From Thiobacillus sp. (GTDB taxonomy: Bacteria > Pseudomonadota > Gammaproteobacteria > Burkholderiales > Thiobacillaceae), in NCBI RefSeq assembly GCF_030696885.1, contig NZ_JAUYRI010000013.1, positions 124,001 to 188,000 on the forward strand: 64,000 bases of DNA, in the 5' to 3' direction. The notes below the pieces were generated by a model. That model did not search any database, was not told the origin of the DNA, and was given only the letters and a program-made list of their open reading frames with translations. Of this stretch, positions 17,386-26,283 are shown in pieces. The stretch's first letter is position 1. Every line of letters starts with the position of its first letter. The translations under genes were made by a program, and so were the position numbers.

Positions 17386-18012
17386 ATGAAACACCCCATG
17401 GCTTCGGCCTCTGTCCTCGTCCTCGCGCTGCTTCTGTCTGCCTGCGCCACGCAGGGGGATCAAGCCCGGACCGACACGTCTTCGTCACAACAGGCTGCTC
17501 CGAATACGCAGGGCGATGCTGCAGCGACGGTGACCGTCAGCCAAGTGACCGCCACGGTGGAAGCCGTCGACCTGGCGACCCGGATGGTGACGCTTGCCCG
17601 GCCGGATGGTAAAAGCGTCGTCGTGCAGGCGGGCGAACAGGTCAGGAATCTCGCGCAGGTCAAGGTCGGCGACAAGGTGACGGTCGAATACTACGAAGGG
17701 CTTGCCGCTGAAATCGCGCCGCCTGGCGCCGCGCTGGATGAAGTGGAAGTGACCGGCGTCGTGGCCAGGTCGCCGCGGGGTGAGCGCCCGGCCGGCACCG
17801 TGGGCGAGGCGATCAAGGCAACGGTCGTCATCGAATATGTCGACACCCTGCGCAACGTGGTCCACTTCACGGGCCCGCTCGGCAAGACGCGCATCGTCAA
17901 GGTCGTGCAGCCGCAATTTAGGGCGATGCTGAAGACGCTGAAACCCGGCGACCAGGTCACCCTGACCTATTTCGAGGCCGTGGCGGTCAACGTCCGGCCG
18001 GCGAGCGACTGA
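17386..18012 (+). CDS. lipoprotein, unknown function
   Basis: This is a 208-residue protein with a lipobox LLLSAC (Cys20). The mature part is low in aromatic residues near the start (QGDQARTDTSSSQQAAP linker). It then has two similar beta-rich units of the form TATVEAVDLATRMVTLARPDGK ... VKVGDKVTVEYYEGLA and YVDTLRNVVHFTGPLGKTR ... LKPGDQVTLTYFEAVAV. Each resembles the DUF5666-like or OB-type fold often found in exported proteins. It lies 76 bp after sulfatase 1, apparently in the same unit. Confidence 0.75.
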   Translation: MKHPMASASVLVLALLLSACATQGDQARTDTSSSQQAAPNTQGDAAATVTVSQVTATVEAVDLATRMVTLARPDGKSVVVQAGEQVRNLAQVKVGDKVTVEYYEGLAAEIAPPGAALDEVEVTGVVARSPRGERPAGTVGEAIKATVVIEYVDTLRNVVHFTGPLGKTRIVKVVQPQFRAMLKTLKPGDQVTLTYFEAVAVNVRPASD

Positions 18013-18075
18013 TGCCTGCCCCGCGGGCAATCAGCCCGTTGCCGCGACGACTCATCTGATTTTCTGGATCACCTC

Positions 18076-18555
18076 ATGAACACGATACGAAATCTGCTCG
18101 CCTGGAGCATGCTGGCCGCGATGGCCGGCTGCAGCACTGTGCCCGAGGCGAACGCGCCGCCCGCCGAACTCGCGATCGCGCAGTCCTGGAGCGGTGACTA
18201 TCCCGTTGCCGAACTGAAGCTGCTGCCGGAAGGGCAACAGCAGTCCACGGCAGGCTATCTGGGCAGCGCCGCAGCCTTCGCATCCGTCTGGGCTGCCTTC
18301 AGGCCGGGCGAGGCCGTCCCGGCGGTGAATTTCCACAAGCAGATGGTGGTCTTCCACCGCAATGTGAGTTTCTACAACCGCACCCGCATCTTCAAGGTCA
18401 CGCTCAAGGAAGGGGTCGCGGACGTGCTGGCCGCCGAGACGATGTCGGCCATCCCCGTCACGGACAAGGTGGCGATGGCGATGGCGTTGATTCCGCGCGC
18501 CGGCGTACAGTCCATCCAGGCCGGCACGGTGCGCATCCCGGTGCGCACGGAATAG
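18076..18555 (+). CDS. small lipoprotein, unknown function
   Basis: This is a 159-residue protein with a lipobox AMAGC (Cys19). The rest resembles a protease-inhibitor-like or carbohydrate-binding beta fold: an AVNFHKQMVVFHRNV core strand pair followed by FYNRTRIFKVTLKEGV. I do not recognise the family. It is the third gene behind box promoter B, 63 bp after the previous stop. Confidence 0.68.
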   Translation: MNTIRNLLAWSMLAAMAGCSTVPEANAPPAELAIAQSWSGDYPVAELKLLPEGQQQSTAGYLGSAAAFASVWAAFRPGEAVPAVNFHKQMVVFHRNVSFYNRTRIFKVTLKEGVADVLAAETMSAIPVTDKVAMAMALIPRAGVQSIQAGTVRIPVRTE

Positions 18556-18591
18556 CGGAATGCTGGAACGACGCCCTGCCATGCCGCCCCG

Positions 18592-18637
18592 ATAGGACCA
18601 AAGTCTAATTTTTCTTCTGCCCTGCACGACGTATCGT
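18592..18637 (+). promoter_or_regulatory. GACCAARGTC-box promoter C, for the DUF3313-DUF4105 unit
   Basis: The box ATAGGACCAAAGTCTAAT is at 18592-18609 and the -10 TATCGT at 18632-18637. The ATG is at 18676, with AGGAG just upstream. Same geometry as the other eight copies. Confidence 0.74.
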
Positions 18638-18675
18638 TACCCAAGTAGCTGAACGTTCACACTCAGGAGAAGAAC

Positions 18676-19329
18676 ATGAAAAAAGCAGTCAGGCTCGTAT
18701 CCATGGGCGCTTTGCTGGCCTCATTCGCATTGACTTCAGCCGGCACTGCACTGGCGGAGGACTCTGGCTATCTCGGTGATTACGCCGCATTGAAAGAGGT
18801 CAAGGATGCAGCGGGCGACAAAGTGATGCGCTACGTGAACCCCAAGCTCAAGCCCGGGACGTATCAGGCCGTGATGATCGACCCGACCCAGTACTACCCC
18901 GCCCCCAAACCCAGCGCGCAAATCAGTTCGCATGCGCTCACCGATATCAGCAATTATCTGGACAAGGGGCTGCGCGACAAGCTCGGCGCAAAGCTCACGA
19001 TCGTGTCCGAGCCGGGGCCGGGCGTGCTCCGGATACGGCCCGCGATCACGGCGGTCGCCCCGAAGACCGTCGGACTGAAACCCTATCAGGTCATACCTAT
19101 TGCATTCGTGGTGTCGTCGGTGAAGGGACGCGGCAAGGAGGCGGCGATCCAGATCGAAGTCGAGGTCGTGGACAGCGTGACCGGCGAACGCATGGGGGCA
19201 TCGGTGCGCAAAGGGGTGGGGGCCAAGCTGGCAAGCGACAATGCGGCGCTGACGCTGACCGATGTGCTGCCTTTGCTGAACCAGTGGATCGACACCGGCG
19301 CGTCGTTCGTTACCGAACAGGTGAAGTAA
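18676..19329 (+). CDS. DUF3313 exported protein
   Basis: This is a 217-residue protein with a signal peptide ending near TALA-ED. The mature start SGYLGDYAALKEVKDAAGDKVMRYVNPK and the later KLKPGTYQAVMIDPTQYYP are typical of the DUF3313 family of small periplasmic or lipoprotein-like proteins with no known role. It is the first gene behind box promoter C. A second DUF3313 protein is encoded on the other strand at 29087-29902. Confidence 0.85.
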   Translation: MKKAVRLVSMGALLASFALTSAGTALAEDSGYLGDYAALKEVKDAAGDKVMRYVNPKLKPGTYQAVMIDPTQYYPAPKPSAQISSHALTDISNYLDKGLRDKLGAKLTIVSEPGPGVLRIRPAITAVAPKTVGLKPYQVIPIAFVVSSVKGRGKEAAIQIEVEVVDSVTGERMGASVRKGVGAKLASDNAALTLTDVLPLLNQWIDTGASFVTEQVK

Positions 19330-19336
19330 ACCTGTC

Positions 19337-20353
19337 ATGACCCGGCCCATGAGACTGCTTGGCCATCTGCTCATAGGGGTCGTTCTGCTGGCTGCCGCAG
19401 CCTGGGGCAGCGCAGCCTTGTGGTTCGACGGCCCCGCTGCGCGGCCGCTGGCTGGCCTGCTCGTTGCGGCCTACATCCTGGCCACCCTGGCGGTGCTGAT
19501 CAGGATACGGCCCATGCGCCACGCCTATGCCGGCGCCCTGATCCTGTTCGCAGTACTGCTCGGCTGGTGGTTGAGCATCGCGCCGAGCAACGACCGCGAC
19601 TGGCAGCCGGAAGTCGCACGCCTGGCCTATGCCGAGATCGACGGCGACCGGGTGACGGTGCGCAACATCCGCAATTTCGATTACCGCAGCGAGACCGACT
19701 TCACCCCCGCCTGGTACGACAAGACCTTCGACGTCAGCAAGCTCGAGTCGGCCGACCTGGTTGCGGTGTACTGGATGGGCCCCGCCATTGCCCACACCAT
19801 CCTGAGCTTCGGTTTCGAGGGCGGCGACCACATCGCCTTCTCCATCGAGACGCGCAAGGAGGCGGGCGAGGCCTATTCCACGGTCAAGGGATTTTTCAAG
19901 CAGTACGAGCTTTACTACGTGGTGGCGGACGAGCGTGATGTCATCCGCGTCCGCAGCAACTACCGCAAGGATCCGCCCGAGGATGTCTACGTCTACCGCC
20001 TCCATGGCTCCATCGAGAACGGCCGCCGGCTGTTTCTCGAATACATCAACCGGATCAACCAGCTGAAGGGCAAGCCGGCGTTCTACAACACGCTGACCGA
20101 CAACTGCACCACCGGCATCTGGATGAACACGCGGGTCAACCCCGGCCATCCGCCTCTGTCGTGGAAGATCCTGGCCAGCGGCTACGTGCCGGAGTACCTG
20201 CACGAGGTCGGCAGGCTCGCACCCGGCACACCGTTCGATGAACTGCAGCGCAAGGCGCATATCAATGCGCGCGCACACGCGGCGGATCAGTCAGCGGATT
20301 TTTCGCGCCACATCCGCATCGGGGTGCCGGGCATGCAACTGGATGCGGATTGA
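19337..20353 (+). CDS. DUF4105 membrane protein
   Basis: This is a 338-residue protein with three N-terminal hydrophobic segments (about residues 8-28, 34-54 and 62-80), then a soluble domain. It contains RVTVRNIRNFDYRSETDFTP with W-YDKTFD, HTILSFGFEGGDHIAFSIETR and a conserved TDNCTT sequence followed by MNTR. These are signatures of DUF4105, a papain-like (NlpC/P60-type) fold with a candidate Cys in NCTT and His in AHT. The function is unproven but it may be a membrane-linked hydrolase. It lies 7 nt after the DUF3313 stop. A second start at 19349 is also possible. Confidence 0.8.
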   Translation: MTRPMRLLGHLLIGVVLLAAAAWGSAALWFDGPAARPLAGLLVAAYILATLAVLIRIRPMRHAYAGALILFAVLLGWWLSIAPSNDRDWQPEVARLAYAEIDGDRVTVRNIRNFDYRSETDFTPAWYDKTFDVSKLESADLVAVYWMGPAIAHTILSFGFEGGDHIAFSIETRKEAGEAYSTVKGFFKQYELYYVVADERDVIRVRSNYRKDPPEDVYVYRLHGSIENGRRLFLEYINRINQLKGKPAFYNTLTDNCTTGIWMNTRVNPGHPPLSWKILASGYVPEYLHEVGRLAPGTPFDELQRKAHINARAHAADQSADFSRHIRIGVPGMQLDAD

Positions 20354-20468
20354 GCCACGACTTCATTTGCGATGGGGCGCGAAGGCGTTAGCTGGCCAAA
20401 AGACCGTCACGGGAATGCCATGCCTGAAGATGGCAATTCGTTGAAACAAGAAACTGAAAGGTGATCCC

Positions 20469-21818
20469 ATGAAAACCCAAGACACACAAGATAGCTGCAC
20501 CCCCGCCGAAGCCCGCGTCATCGCCAGGGAGGCTTATATTTACGCTAACCCGATGGTGGATGGCTACCGCATCCAGCACGCTTACTTCGTCGATCAAGAG
20601 GACCCTGAATACAAGGCGCCTTGGAACCGGATCAGCAACATCGCGCGTGTTTACACGCCTGACGACAAGGCGGTGCAGACGCCCAACTCGGATACACCTT
20701 ACTCCATGGCAGGTCTGGATTTGAGGGTTGAGCCCATGGTGCTCACGGTGCCTCCCATGGAGAAGGAGCGTTATTTCAGCATTCAGCTCGTGGATTTCTA
20801 CACGCACAATTTCGACTATATCGGCAGCCGCACCACCGGCAACAGCGGCGGCAACTACCTGATCGCCGGGCCGAACTGGAAGGATGCAACACCTGAGGGC
20901 ATGGACAAGGTGCTTCGATCGGAAACCGAGCTGGCTGTCGCCATCTACCGCACTCAGCTTTTTAATCCGGGTGACCTCGACAACGTGAAGAAAATTCAGG
21001 CCGGTTACAGCATTCGGCCGCTCTCGGAATTTCTCGGCCAGCCGGCGCCGAAAGCCGCACCGGCGATTGATTTCATCAAACCGCTCTCGCCTGCAGAAGT
21101 GAAGGCATCGCTCGATGTGTTTGGCCAGCTGAACTTTCTGTTGCGGTTCTGCCCGACCCATCCGTCTGAAAAAGCGCTGATGGAGCGCTTCGCCAGGATT
21201 GGCGTCGGTGCGGGCAAGACCTTTGATGTGAGCACGCTGTCGCCGGAAATGAAGGCGGCCCTTGAAGGCGGTATCGCCGATGCTTGGGCCGAGTTCGCGA
21301 CTCTGGAAAATCAGATCAATACGGGCATGGTGACCTCCGGCGACGTCTTCGGCGCGCGGGAATATCTGAAAAACAACTATCTCTACCGTATGGCCGCAGC
21401 CGTGTTGGGCATCTACGGCAATTCAAAGCAGGAAGCGATGTACCCGGTTTATGCCGTCGATGGTGAGGGTCGGAAACTGGATGGCGCCAATTGCTACGCC
21501 TTGCGTTTTGCGCCCGGTCAGCTGCCGCCGGTCAATGCCTTCTGGTCGCTGACCATGTACGAGCTGCCGGCAAGCCTGCTGGTGGCCAACCCGATCAATC
21601 GCTACCTGCTTAACTCGCCGATGCTGCCGCAGTTCAAGCACGATGCCGACGGCGGCATAACGCTCTACATCCAGAACGAGTCGCCCGGGGCGGACAGGGA
21701 AGCCAACTGGCTGCCCGCGCCCCGGGGGCCATTCCTCGCGGTTATGCGCCTCTACTGGCCGAAGGAAGAGGCCCTGAACGGGACTTGGACGGCGCCGGCG
21801 CTGAAGCTAGTGCCATAG
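20469..21818 (+). CDS. DUF1254/DUF1214 domain protein
   Basis: This is a 449-residue protein with an N-terminal DUF1254 domain (AREAYIYANPMVDGYRIQ, TPNSDTPYSMAGLDLR, MEKERYFSIQLVDFYTHNFDY) and a C-terminal DUF1214 domain (NAFWSLTMYELPASLLVANPINRYLL, then SPMLPQFKHDADGGITLYIQ). Such proteins are widespread, often near sulfatases or porins, but have no firm activity. Unlike many relatives it has no signal peptide (MKTQDTQDSCTPAEAR), so it should be cytoplasmic. It lies 115 bp after the DUF4105 gene without its own box, so it may be read through from promoter C or have a separate promoter. Codon use looks slightly less GC-rich than its neighbours. Confidence 0.88.
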   Translation: MKTQDTQDSCTPAEARVIAREAYIYANPMVDGYRIQHAYFVDQEDPEYKAPWNRISNIARVYTPDDKAVQTPNSDTPYSMAGLDLRVEPMVLTVPPMEKERYFSIQLVDFYTHNFDYIGSRTTGNSGGNYLIAGPNWKDATPEGMDKVLRSETELAVAIYRTQLFNPGDLDNVKKIQAGYSIRPLSEFLGQPAPKAAPAIDFIKPLSPAEVKASLDVFGQLNFLLRFCPTHPSEKALMERFARIGVGAGKTFDVSTLSPEMKAALEGGIADAWAEFATLENQINTGMVTSGDVFGAREYLKNNYLYRMAAAVLGIYGNSKQEAMYPVYAVDGEGRKLDGANCYALRFAPGQLPPVNAFWSLTMYELPASLLVANPINRYLLNSPMLPQFKHDADGGITLYIQNESPGADREANWLPAPRGPFLAVMRLYWPKEEALNGTWTAPALKLVP

Positions 21819-21904
21819 AACAAAGAACCGCACCAGGGTGTGGCGTGGGCCAGCTAACAACCGGTTGCTGCGGTGGCGCTGAAGCGGAGCAATAGGGGGA
21901 TTGG

Positions 21905-24160
21905 GTGATGAATGAATATCAACCTGTAGCACAAGGGTTCCGACATTTGGTGCTGGCCATCGCCATGATGGCATCGATGGCCGCGCTGCCATTGAGCGAT
22001 GCCTATGGGTCACAGTCAACCGGCGAAGTCCGGAAAAACCCTGACAGACCGAAAATTGGCCTGGTGTTGGCAGGCGGCGGGGCCAAGGGTGCGGCCCACG
22101 TGGGCGTGCTTAAGGTTCTGGAAGAAATGAAAATCCCCATCGATTACGTGGCGGGCACCAGCATGGGATCCATCATCGGCGGCCTCTATGCCGCCGGTAT
22201 GAGCCCGCAGGAAATCGAACGCGAAATCCAGAATATCGACTGGAAGGACGTGTTCAGAGACGAGCCGAACCGGGAAGACCGCTCCTTCCGCCGCAAGCAG
22301 GACGACGCGCTGTATGTGTTCAAGGCCAAGCCCGGCTTCAGGGAAGGTTCGATCCAGTTGCCGCTGGCCTACGTCCATGGCCAGAAGTTCGACCTGCAGC
22401 TGAACCGCCTGACCGCGGGGGTCAGCAACGTCAAGGATTTCGACCAGCTTCCCATCCCCTTTCGCGCCGTCGCGACCGACCTGGAAACCGGCAGGGAAGT
22501 CATCCTCAAATCCGGCAACCTCGCCCGCTCGCTGCGCGCGAGCATGGCGGTGCCGGGCGCCTTCGACCCGGTCGAGATCGACGGCAGGCTGCTGGTGGAC
22601 GGCGGCATCAGCAACAACGTGCCAGTCAGCGTGGCGCGGGCGATGGGCGCGGACATCGTGATCGTGTCGGACCTCGGCAGCGACATGCTCACGCGCGACC
22701 AGATCACCTCGGCGCTCAGCGTGGCCGGGCAGATGGTCAACTTCCTGTTCGCGCTCAATTCACAGGAACAACTGAAGAGCCTGGGTCCAAAAGATGTGCT
22801 CATCAACTCCCGGCTGGGCGACATCGGCGCCGGCAGCTTCGACCGCATCAGCGAGGCCATGCCCATCGGCGACAAGGCCGCGCGGCAGGCCACCGAGTCG
22901 CTGCGCCGCTATTCGGTCAGCCAGGCTGATTACGACCGTCACCTGGCCGCGCGCGCGCAACCTGCGGTGCAGATTGGCAGGCTGGCGTTCGTGCGGATCG
23001 AGAACCAGTCCAAGGTCAGCGACGCAGTCATCGCCAGCTATATCAGCGCGAAAGCGGGCGAGCCGTTGAACGTCGCCCGACTGGAACAGGATATCCAGCA
23101 GATCTACGGCCTGGAGATATTCGAGTCCGTGCGCTACGAACTGATCGAGGAAAACGGCCAGACCGGCGTGGTCGTCCGGACCCGGGAAAAACCTTGGGGC
23201 CCCGGCTATCTGCAGACCGGCCTGATCACCTCCAGCAATTTCGAGGGCGATGTGGCATTCCGGCTGGGCCTGACCTACACCCTCACGCAGATCAACGCGC
23301 TCAATGGGGAATTCCGCATCGGCGCCCAGATCGGCGACGAGCCGGCGCTCTTCGGCGAAATCTTCCAGCCGCTCGATCCGGGTGCGCGCTATTTCGTCAC
23401 GGGCAAGCTCGGCTATCTGACCAAAACCATCAATCTGTTCGACAACGCCGGCAACAACATCGCCCAGGCCCGCGCGCGCGGATATGGACTGGAACTGGGG
23501 GCCGGCCGGCAATTCGGCACCTGGGGCGAGGCGCGGCTGGGATACCGCCGCGAGACCGGCGAAATCGATATCGGCATCGGCGCGCCCGAACCCAGCCGGG
23601 ATTTCGATACCGGCCAGTTTTTCGTGCGCCTGACCGACGACAAACTGGACAGCGCCTACTTTCCGACCAAGGGGCATGTCGGCCGCGTGGAATGGCGTAG
23701 TTCCCGCGAAGCCTTCGGTGCCGACACCGATTTTGACCAGGCGACGCTTTCTTATAGCCACGCCTACAGTTGGGGCCGCAACACCCTGTTCGGTGGTGTG
23801 CTGGCGAATATCACGCCGGGGGAAGGCGCCCCGATCCAGAGCCTCTATCGGCTGGGCGGCTTCCTCAAGCTGTCGGGCCTCGCCCAGGACGAGCTGACTG
23901 GCCAGCAAGCCGGCCTGGCGCGGCTGGTCTATATGCGCCGCATCAACGATATCCAGTTCTTCAAGGCCTATGCGGGTGCCAGCGTGGAACTCGGCAACGT
24001 CTGGCAGACAACGGACGACCTGTTCGACAGCCCGATCGTCGCCGGCAGCGCCTTCATCGGTGCCGACACCCCCATTGGCCCGGTCTATCTCGGCTATGGC
24101 CACAGCGAAGGCGGGAACAGCAGCCTGTACCTGTTCCTCGGGCCGCTGTTCAGCTTCTAA
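21905..24160 (+). CDS. patatin-like phospholipase fused to an outer-membrane barrel (PlpD type)
   Basis: This 751-residue protein is built like the type Vd autotransporter PlpD. It has a signal peptide (about 1-35), a patatin lipase domain with oxyanion loop GGGAKG (57-62), nucleophile Ser86 in GTSMG (84-88) and catalytic Asp in DGG (232-234). Next comes a POTRA-like region (about 340-415, QIGRLAFVRIENQSKVSD) and a beta-barrel of Omp85 type ending in Phe (FLGPLFSF). The lipase part is expected at the cell surface or in the periplasm. Substrates are probably phospholipids. Starts at 21905 and 21908 are equivalent. It stands alone, 86 bp after the DUF1254 gene. Confidence 0.92.
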   Translation: MMNEYQPVAQGFRHLVLAIAMMASMAALPLSDAYGSQSTGEVRKNPDRPKIGLVLAGGGAKGAAHVGVLKVLEEMKIPIDYVAGTSMGSIIGGLYAAGMSPQEIEREIQNIDWKDVFRDEPNREDRSFRRKQDDALYVFKAKPGFREGSIQLPLAYVHGQKFDLQLNRLTAGVSNVKDFDQLPIPFRAVATDLETGREVILKSGNLARSLRASMAVPGAFDPVEIDGRLLVDGGISNNVPVSVARAMGADIVIVSDLGSDMLTRDQITSALSVAGQMVNFLFALNSQEQLKSLGPKDVLINSRLGDIGAGSFDRISEAMPIGDKAARQATESLRRYSVSQADYDRHLAARAQPAVQIGRLAFVRIENQSKVSDAVIASYISAKAGEPLNVARLEQDIQQIYGLEIFESVRYELIEENGQTGVVVRTREKPWGPGYLQTGLITSSNFEGDVAFRLGLTYTLTQINALNGEFRIGAQIGDEPALFGEIFQPLDPGARYFVTGKLGYLTKTINLFDNAGNNIAQARARGYGLELGAGRQFGTWGEARLGYRRETGEIDIGIGAPEPSRDFDTGQFFVRLTDDKLDSAYFPTKGHVGRVEWRSSREAFGADTDFDQATLSYSHAYSWGRNTLFGGVLANITPGEGAPIQSLYRLGGFLKLSGLAQDELTGQQAGLARLVYMRRINDIQFFKAYAGASVELGNVWQTTDDLFDSPIVAGSAFIGADTPIGPVYLGYGHSEGGNSSLYLFLGPLFSF

Positions 24161-24174
24161 GTAAGCACAGGAAA

Positions 24175-24198
24175 CGGAGGGGCACACGGTGCCCTCCG
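24175..24198. terminator. hairpin between convergent genes
   Basis: Arms CGGAGGGGCAC and GTGCCCTCCG, with one bulged G and a 3-nt loop, lie 14 bp after the patatin gene. No T-run follows, so this is only a candidate terminator. Confidence 0.4.
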
Positions 24199-24270
24199 CA
24201 ACGGGCGGTCGAGCGCATCAGGATTCATTTTTTGGGCACCACGTGCGTCCGGACTCGCTTCACCCCGGAC

Positions 24271-24669
24271 CTATTTCGCACAGCGCCGCAGCGGCAGTCC
24301 ATGCAGTGGAAAACGCTGCTTCAGACTGTCATCCTTGACACTGATCCGGGTCACGTCCAGTACCTTGTCGGCATTCAGGCGCACGATGAAAGGCGATGGC
24401 CGCGCCGTGCCGAACTCGGGGATCAGCCAGATCTCGATGCCGTCGGACTTCGAACCCCCGACGCACGCGTGGCAGACATCGATGTCCTGGAAAGTCCGCG
24501 TCTCGGTTCCGTTCTTCAGCACCAGGCGATCGCGCTCGACGACCAGCCCCAGCTGCGCGTCACAGCTCTGCGCCTGAGGCACCCAGTAGCCGCGAAACGC
24601 TATCGGCACTTCGTCATTTACGGGCAGTGCCGCACAAGCTGCCAGCAGAAGGCTTGCCATCCAGTGCAT
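24271..24669 (-). CDS. small exported protein, unknown function
   Basis: This is a 132-residue protein with a signal peptide MHWMASLLLAACAALP (possibly a lipoprotein with Cys12). The mature part carries four or more cysteines (AQSCDAQLGLVVERDRLV, DIDVCHACVGG, PLRRCAK), suggesting disulfides, and an alternating beta pattern. I do not recognise the family. It is convergent with the patatin gene and has no box promoter upstream. Confidence 0.65.
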   Translation of the reverse strand: MHWMASLLLAACAALPVNDEVPIAFRGYWVPQAQSCDAQLGLVVERDRLVLKNGTETRTFQDIDVCHACVGGSKSDGIEIWLIPEFGTARPSPFIVRLNADKVLDVTRISVKDDSLKQRFPLHGLPLRRCAK

Positions 24670-24838
24670 GCTTGGTTCACTCCACGATCAAGCAGACAGA
24701 ATCACCACGTTTCGGCCAGCGTGGCCGGACCTTCCACCCGGCTTCCGCACGGAGGCGGCCCGCATTCAGCACAGCTGCGACGAGGAGGATAGTCCAGTCT
24801 GAGACGCTCACTCACTCAGGGGTGACCGGCTTCAGACA

Positions 24839-25645
24839 TCAGGGTCGGGGCGCGCCGAAAGGTTCCGGGGTCGCAGGTGCTGGCACGGCCCCTGCGCCGC
24901 CAAGATAGGCGGTGACACTGCGAACCTTGCCGTAGCCGTCCATGACTGTCATCGACAGCATGCCTCCCGACTGCGCGATCGCATTCCGCAGGTCATCGGT
25001 CGACCGGGTCGAGAACTGTCCTGCGGTAAGAAGCGTTTCACCCGGCCTGAGTCCGGCGCGCGCGGCCGGCGATCCAGGCGTGACGGAGGTGATCCGCAGC
25101 GCCGGTCTGGTCGGCCGGGCGGATGGCGGGAATCCCGGGGGCGCCGCGGCGGCCACGCCCGGAGTGTTCACCTGCACCGTCACCGCCATGATCCCGAGCG
25201 ACATCCCCGGGACAGGTCCGCCTCCGACGCCTGCGTCCGGGGGCGGCAAATATGCCCAGCGCGTTTTAATCTGGCCTGTGCGGACATTCACGAAAGTCAC
25301 TGAGGTCTGCGAGTGGTGCTGTTCGAGTTGGAGGGCGCTGGACAGAGGAACACCGTCGAGATGGGTGATCGTATCGCCGGCTTTGAGATTGATCTGCGGC
25401 TGGCCCAGGGGCGAGCCGGGGAACGGGTCTTGGGTAAGCCGGGCACCGTAGTGGGTTCCGTAAGGCGTCAGGTTGAAATAGATCCCCATCCTCGGTGAAT
25501 ACTGCACCGCGGCCGGCGGGGCGGCGGGGGCAACGCGAGGGGCCGCACGGGGCGCATCCTGGGCCACGGCAGCGTGTTGCCAGCCTGCGAGCAGAAGCAA
25601 CGCGACGGAAGCCAGTAGCCAGGCCTTTGTGGGAATTGTCTTCAT
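24839..25645 (-). CDS. exported protein with two PDZ-like domains
   Basis: This is a 268-residue protein with a signal peptide ending near AVAQ-DA and an alanine/proline-rich linker (PRAAPRVAPAAPPAA). It then has a first PDZ-like unit (AGDTITHLDGVPLSSALQLE) and a second, clearer PDZ domain (LRITSVTPGSPAARAGLRPGETLLTAG, split here as RITSVTPGSPAARAG and LRPGETLLTAG). There is no protease domain, so it is probably a periplasmic scaffold or peptide-binding protein. It starts at 25645. Upstream is a long gene-free stretch without the shared box. Confidence 0.8.
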   Translation of the reverse strand: MKTIPTKAWLLASVALLLLAGWQHAAVAQDAPRAAPRVAPAAPPAAVQYSPRMGIYFNLTPYGTHYGARLTQDPFPGSPLGQPQINLKAGDTITHLDGVPLSSALQLEQHHSQTSVTFVNVRTGQIKTRWAYLPPPDAGVGGGPVPGMSLGIMAVTVQVNTPGVAAAAPPGFPPSARPTRPALRITSVTPGSPAARAGLRPGETLLTAGQFSTRSTDDLRNAIAQSGGMLSMTVMDGYGKVRSVTAYLGGAGAVPAPATPEPFGAPRP

Positions 25646-26283
25646 TGAAATGTTCCCCTACAGAATTTCTTGCTTCAGGCAGACGTTCACGATGCGAGCG
25701 TTCAACTCGCATGACCTTTGTACAGAAATCCCGATGTTCGCGGATTGCGGGTTAAGGACAGGAAACCCAACCGAGTAACCAAAGAAATCAGACCAGGCAA
25801 CAAGCTCGGTCAAGCGTGGACTTGACCACCCCGCCCCCGAAAACCGCGTCAATCGACCCTTCCGCAGCAAGTCATCTCGAGCGACTTCAGTTTGCCGCCA
25901 TACCCGAACCACGGCACGAGCGCCCTTGGGCGAGCGGTCCGGCTCGTCTCACCAGCCCAACCTGACAAGCGATGCACGGATTGAACCAAAAGTCCGGTGC
26001 GGGTTGCGCCTGCGGGTCGAATTCCCATGCGTCGACATCGTGCCTATCCGATAGCGCAGATGGGCCAGGCTCACATTGCGCTCATCCACCTGTTGAATCT
26101 GCCATCGCATGGCAGACCACGTTGGCAGTACCCGGCGTCCGCAATGGCCGATGACCTGCCTGCCATAGCTGGATTGACAACTATCGTGTCCACGGCCTTC
26201 TCGGCCAGTCAGTGGCTCAACCCGCCGCGCCACCGCGTCGGGGCGCTGCCCTGATCCACAGTGAGACCGCATGCGGCGTTCGG
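25646..26283. other. gene-free stretch of about 640 bp
   Basis: No convincing gene was found. Reading frames of 60-131 codons exist on both strands, but they lack ribosome sites and recognisable motifs, and their residue make-up is arginine-rich and random-looking. A degenerate copy of the shared box core with one extra A (GAACCAAAAGTCC near 25983) is present, without a -10 at the expected place. The stretch may be the remnant of a lost gene. Confidence 0.5.

Noticed and set aside
18555-18676. CRISPR-like reading of the recurring GACCAAAGTC motif
   Set aside because: The copies are far apart, in both orientations and always in front of genes; there are no regular spacers.
25980-26015. Degenerate copy of the shared box (GAACCAAAAGTCC)
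   Set aside because: It has an extra base in the core, no TAnnnT at the 27-nt position, and no gene behind it in either direction.
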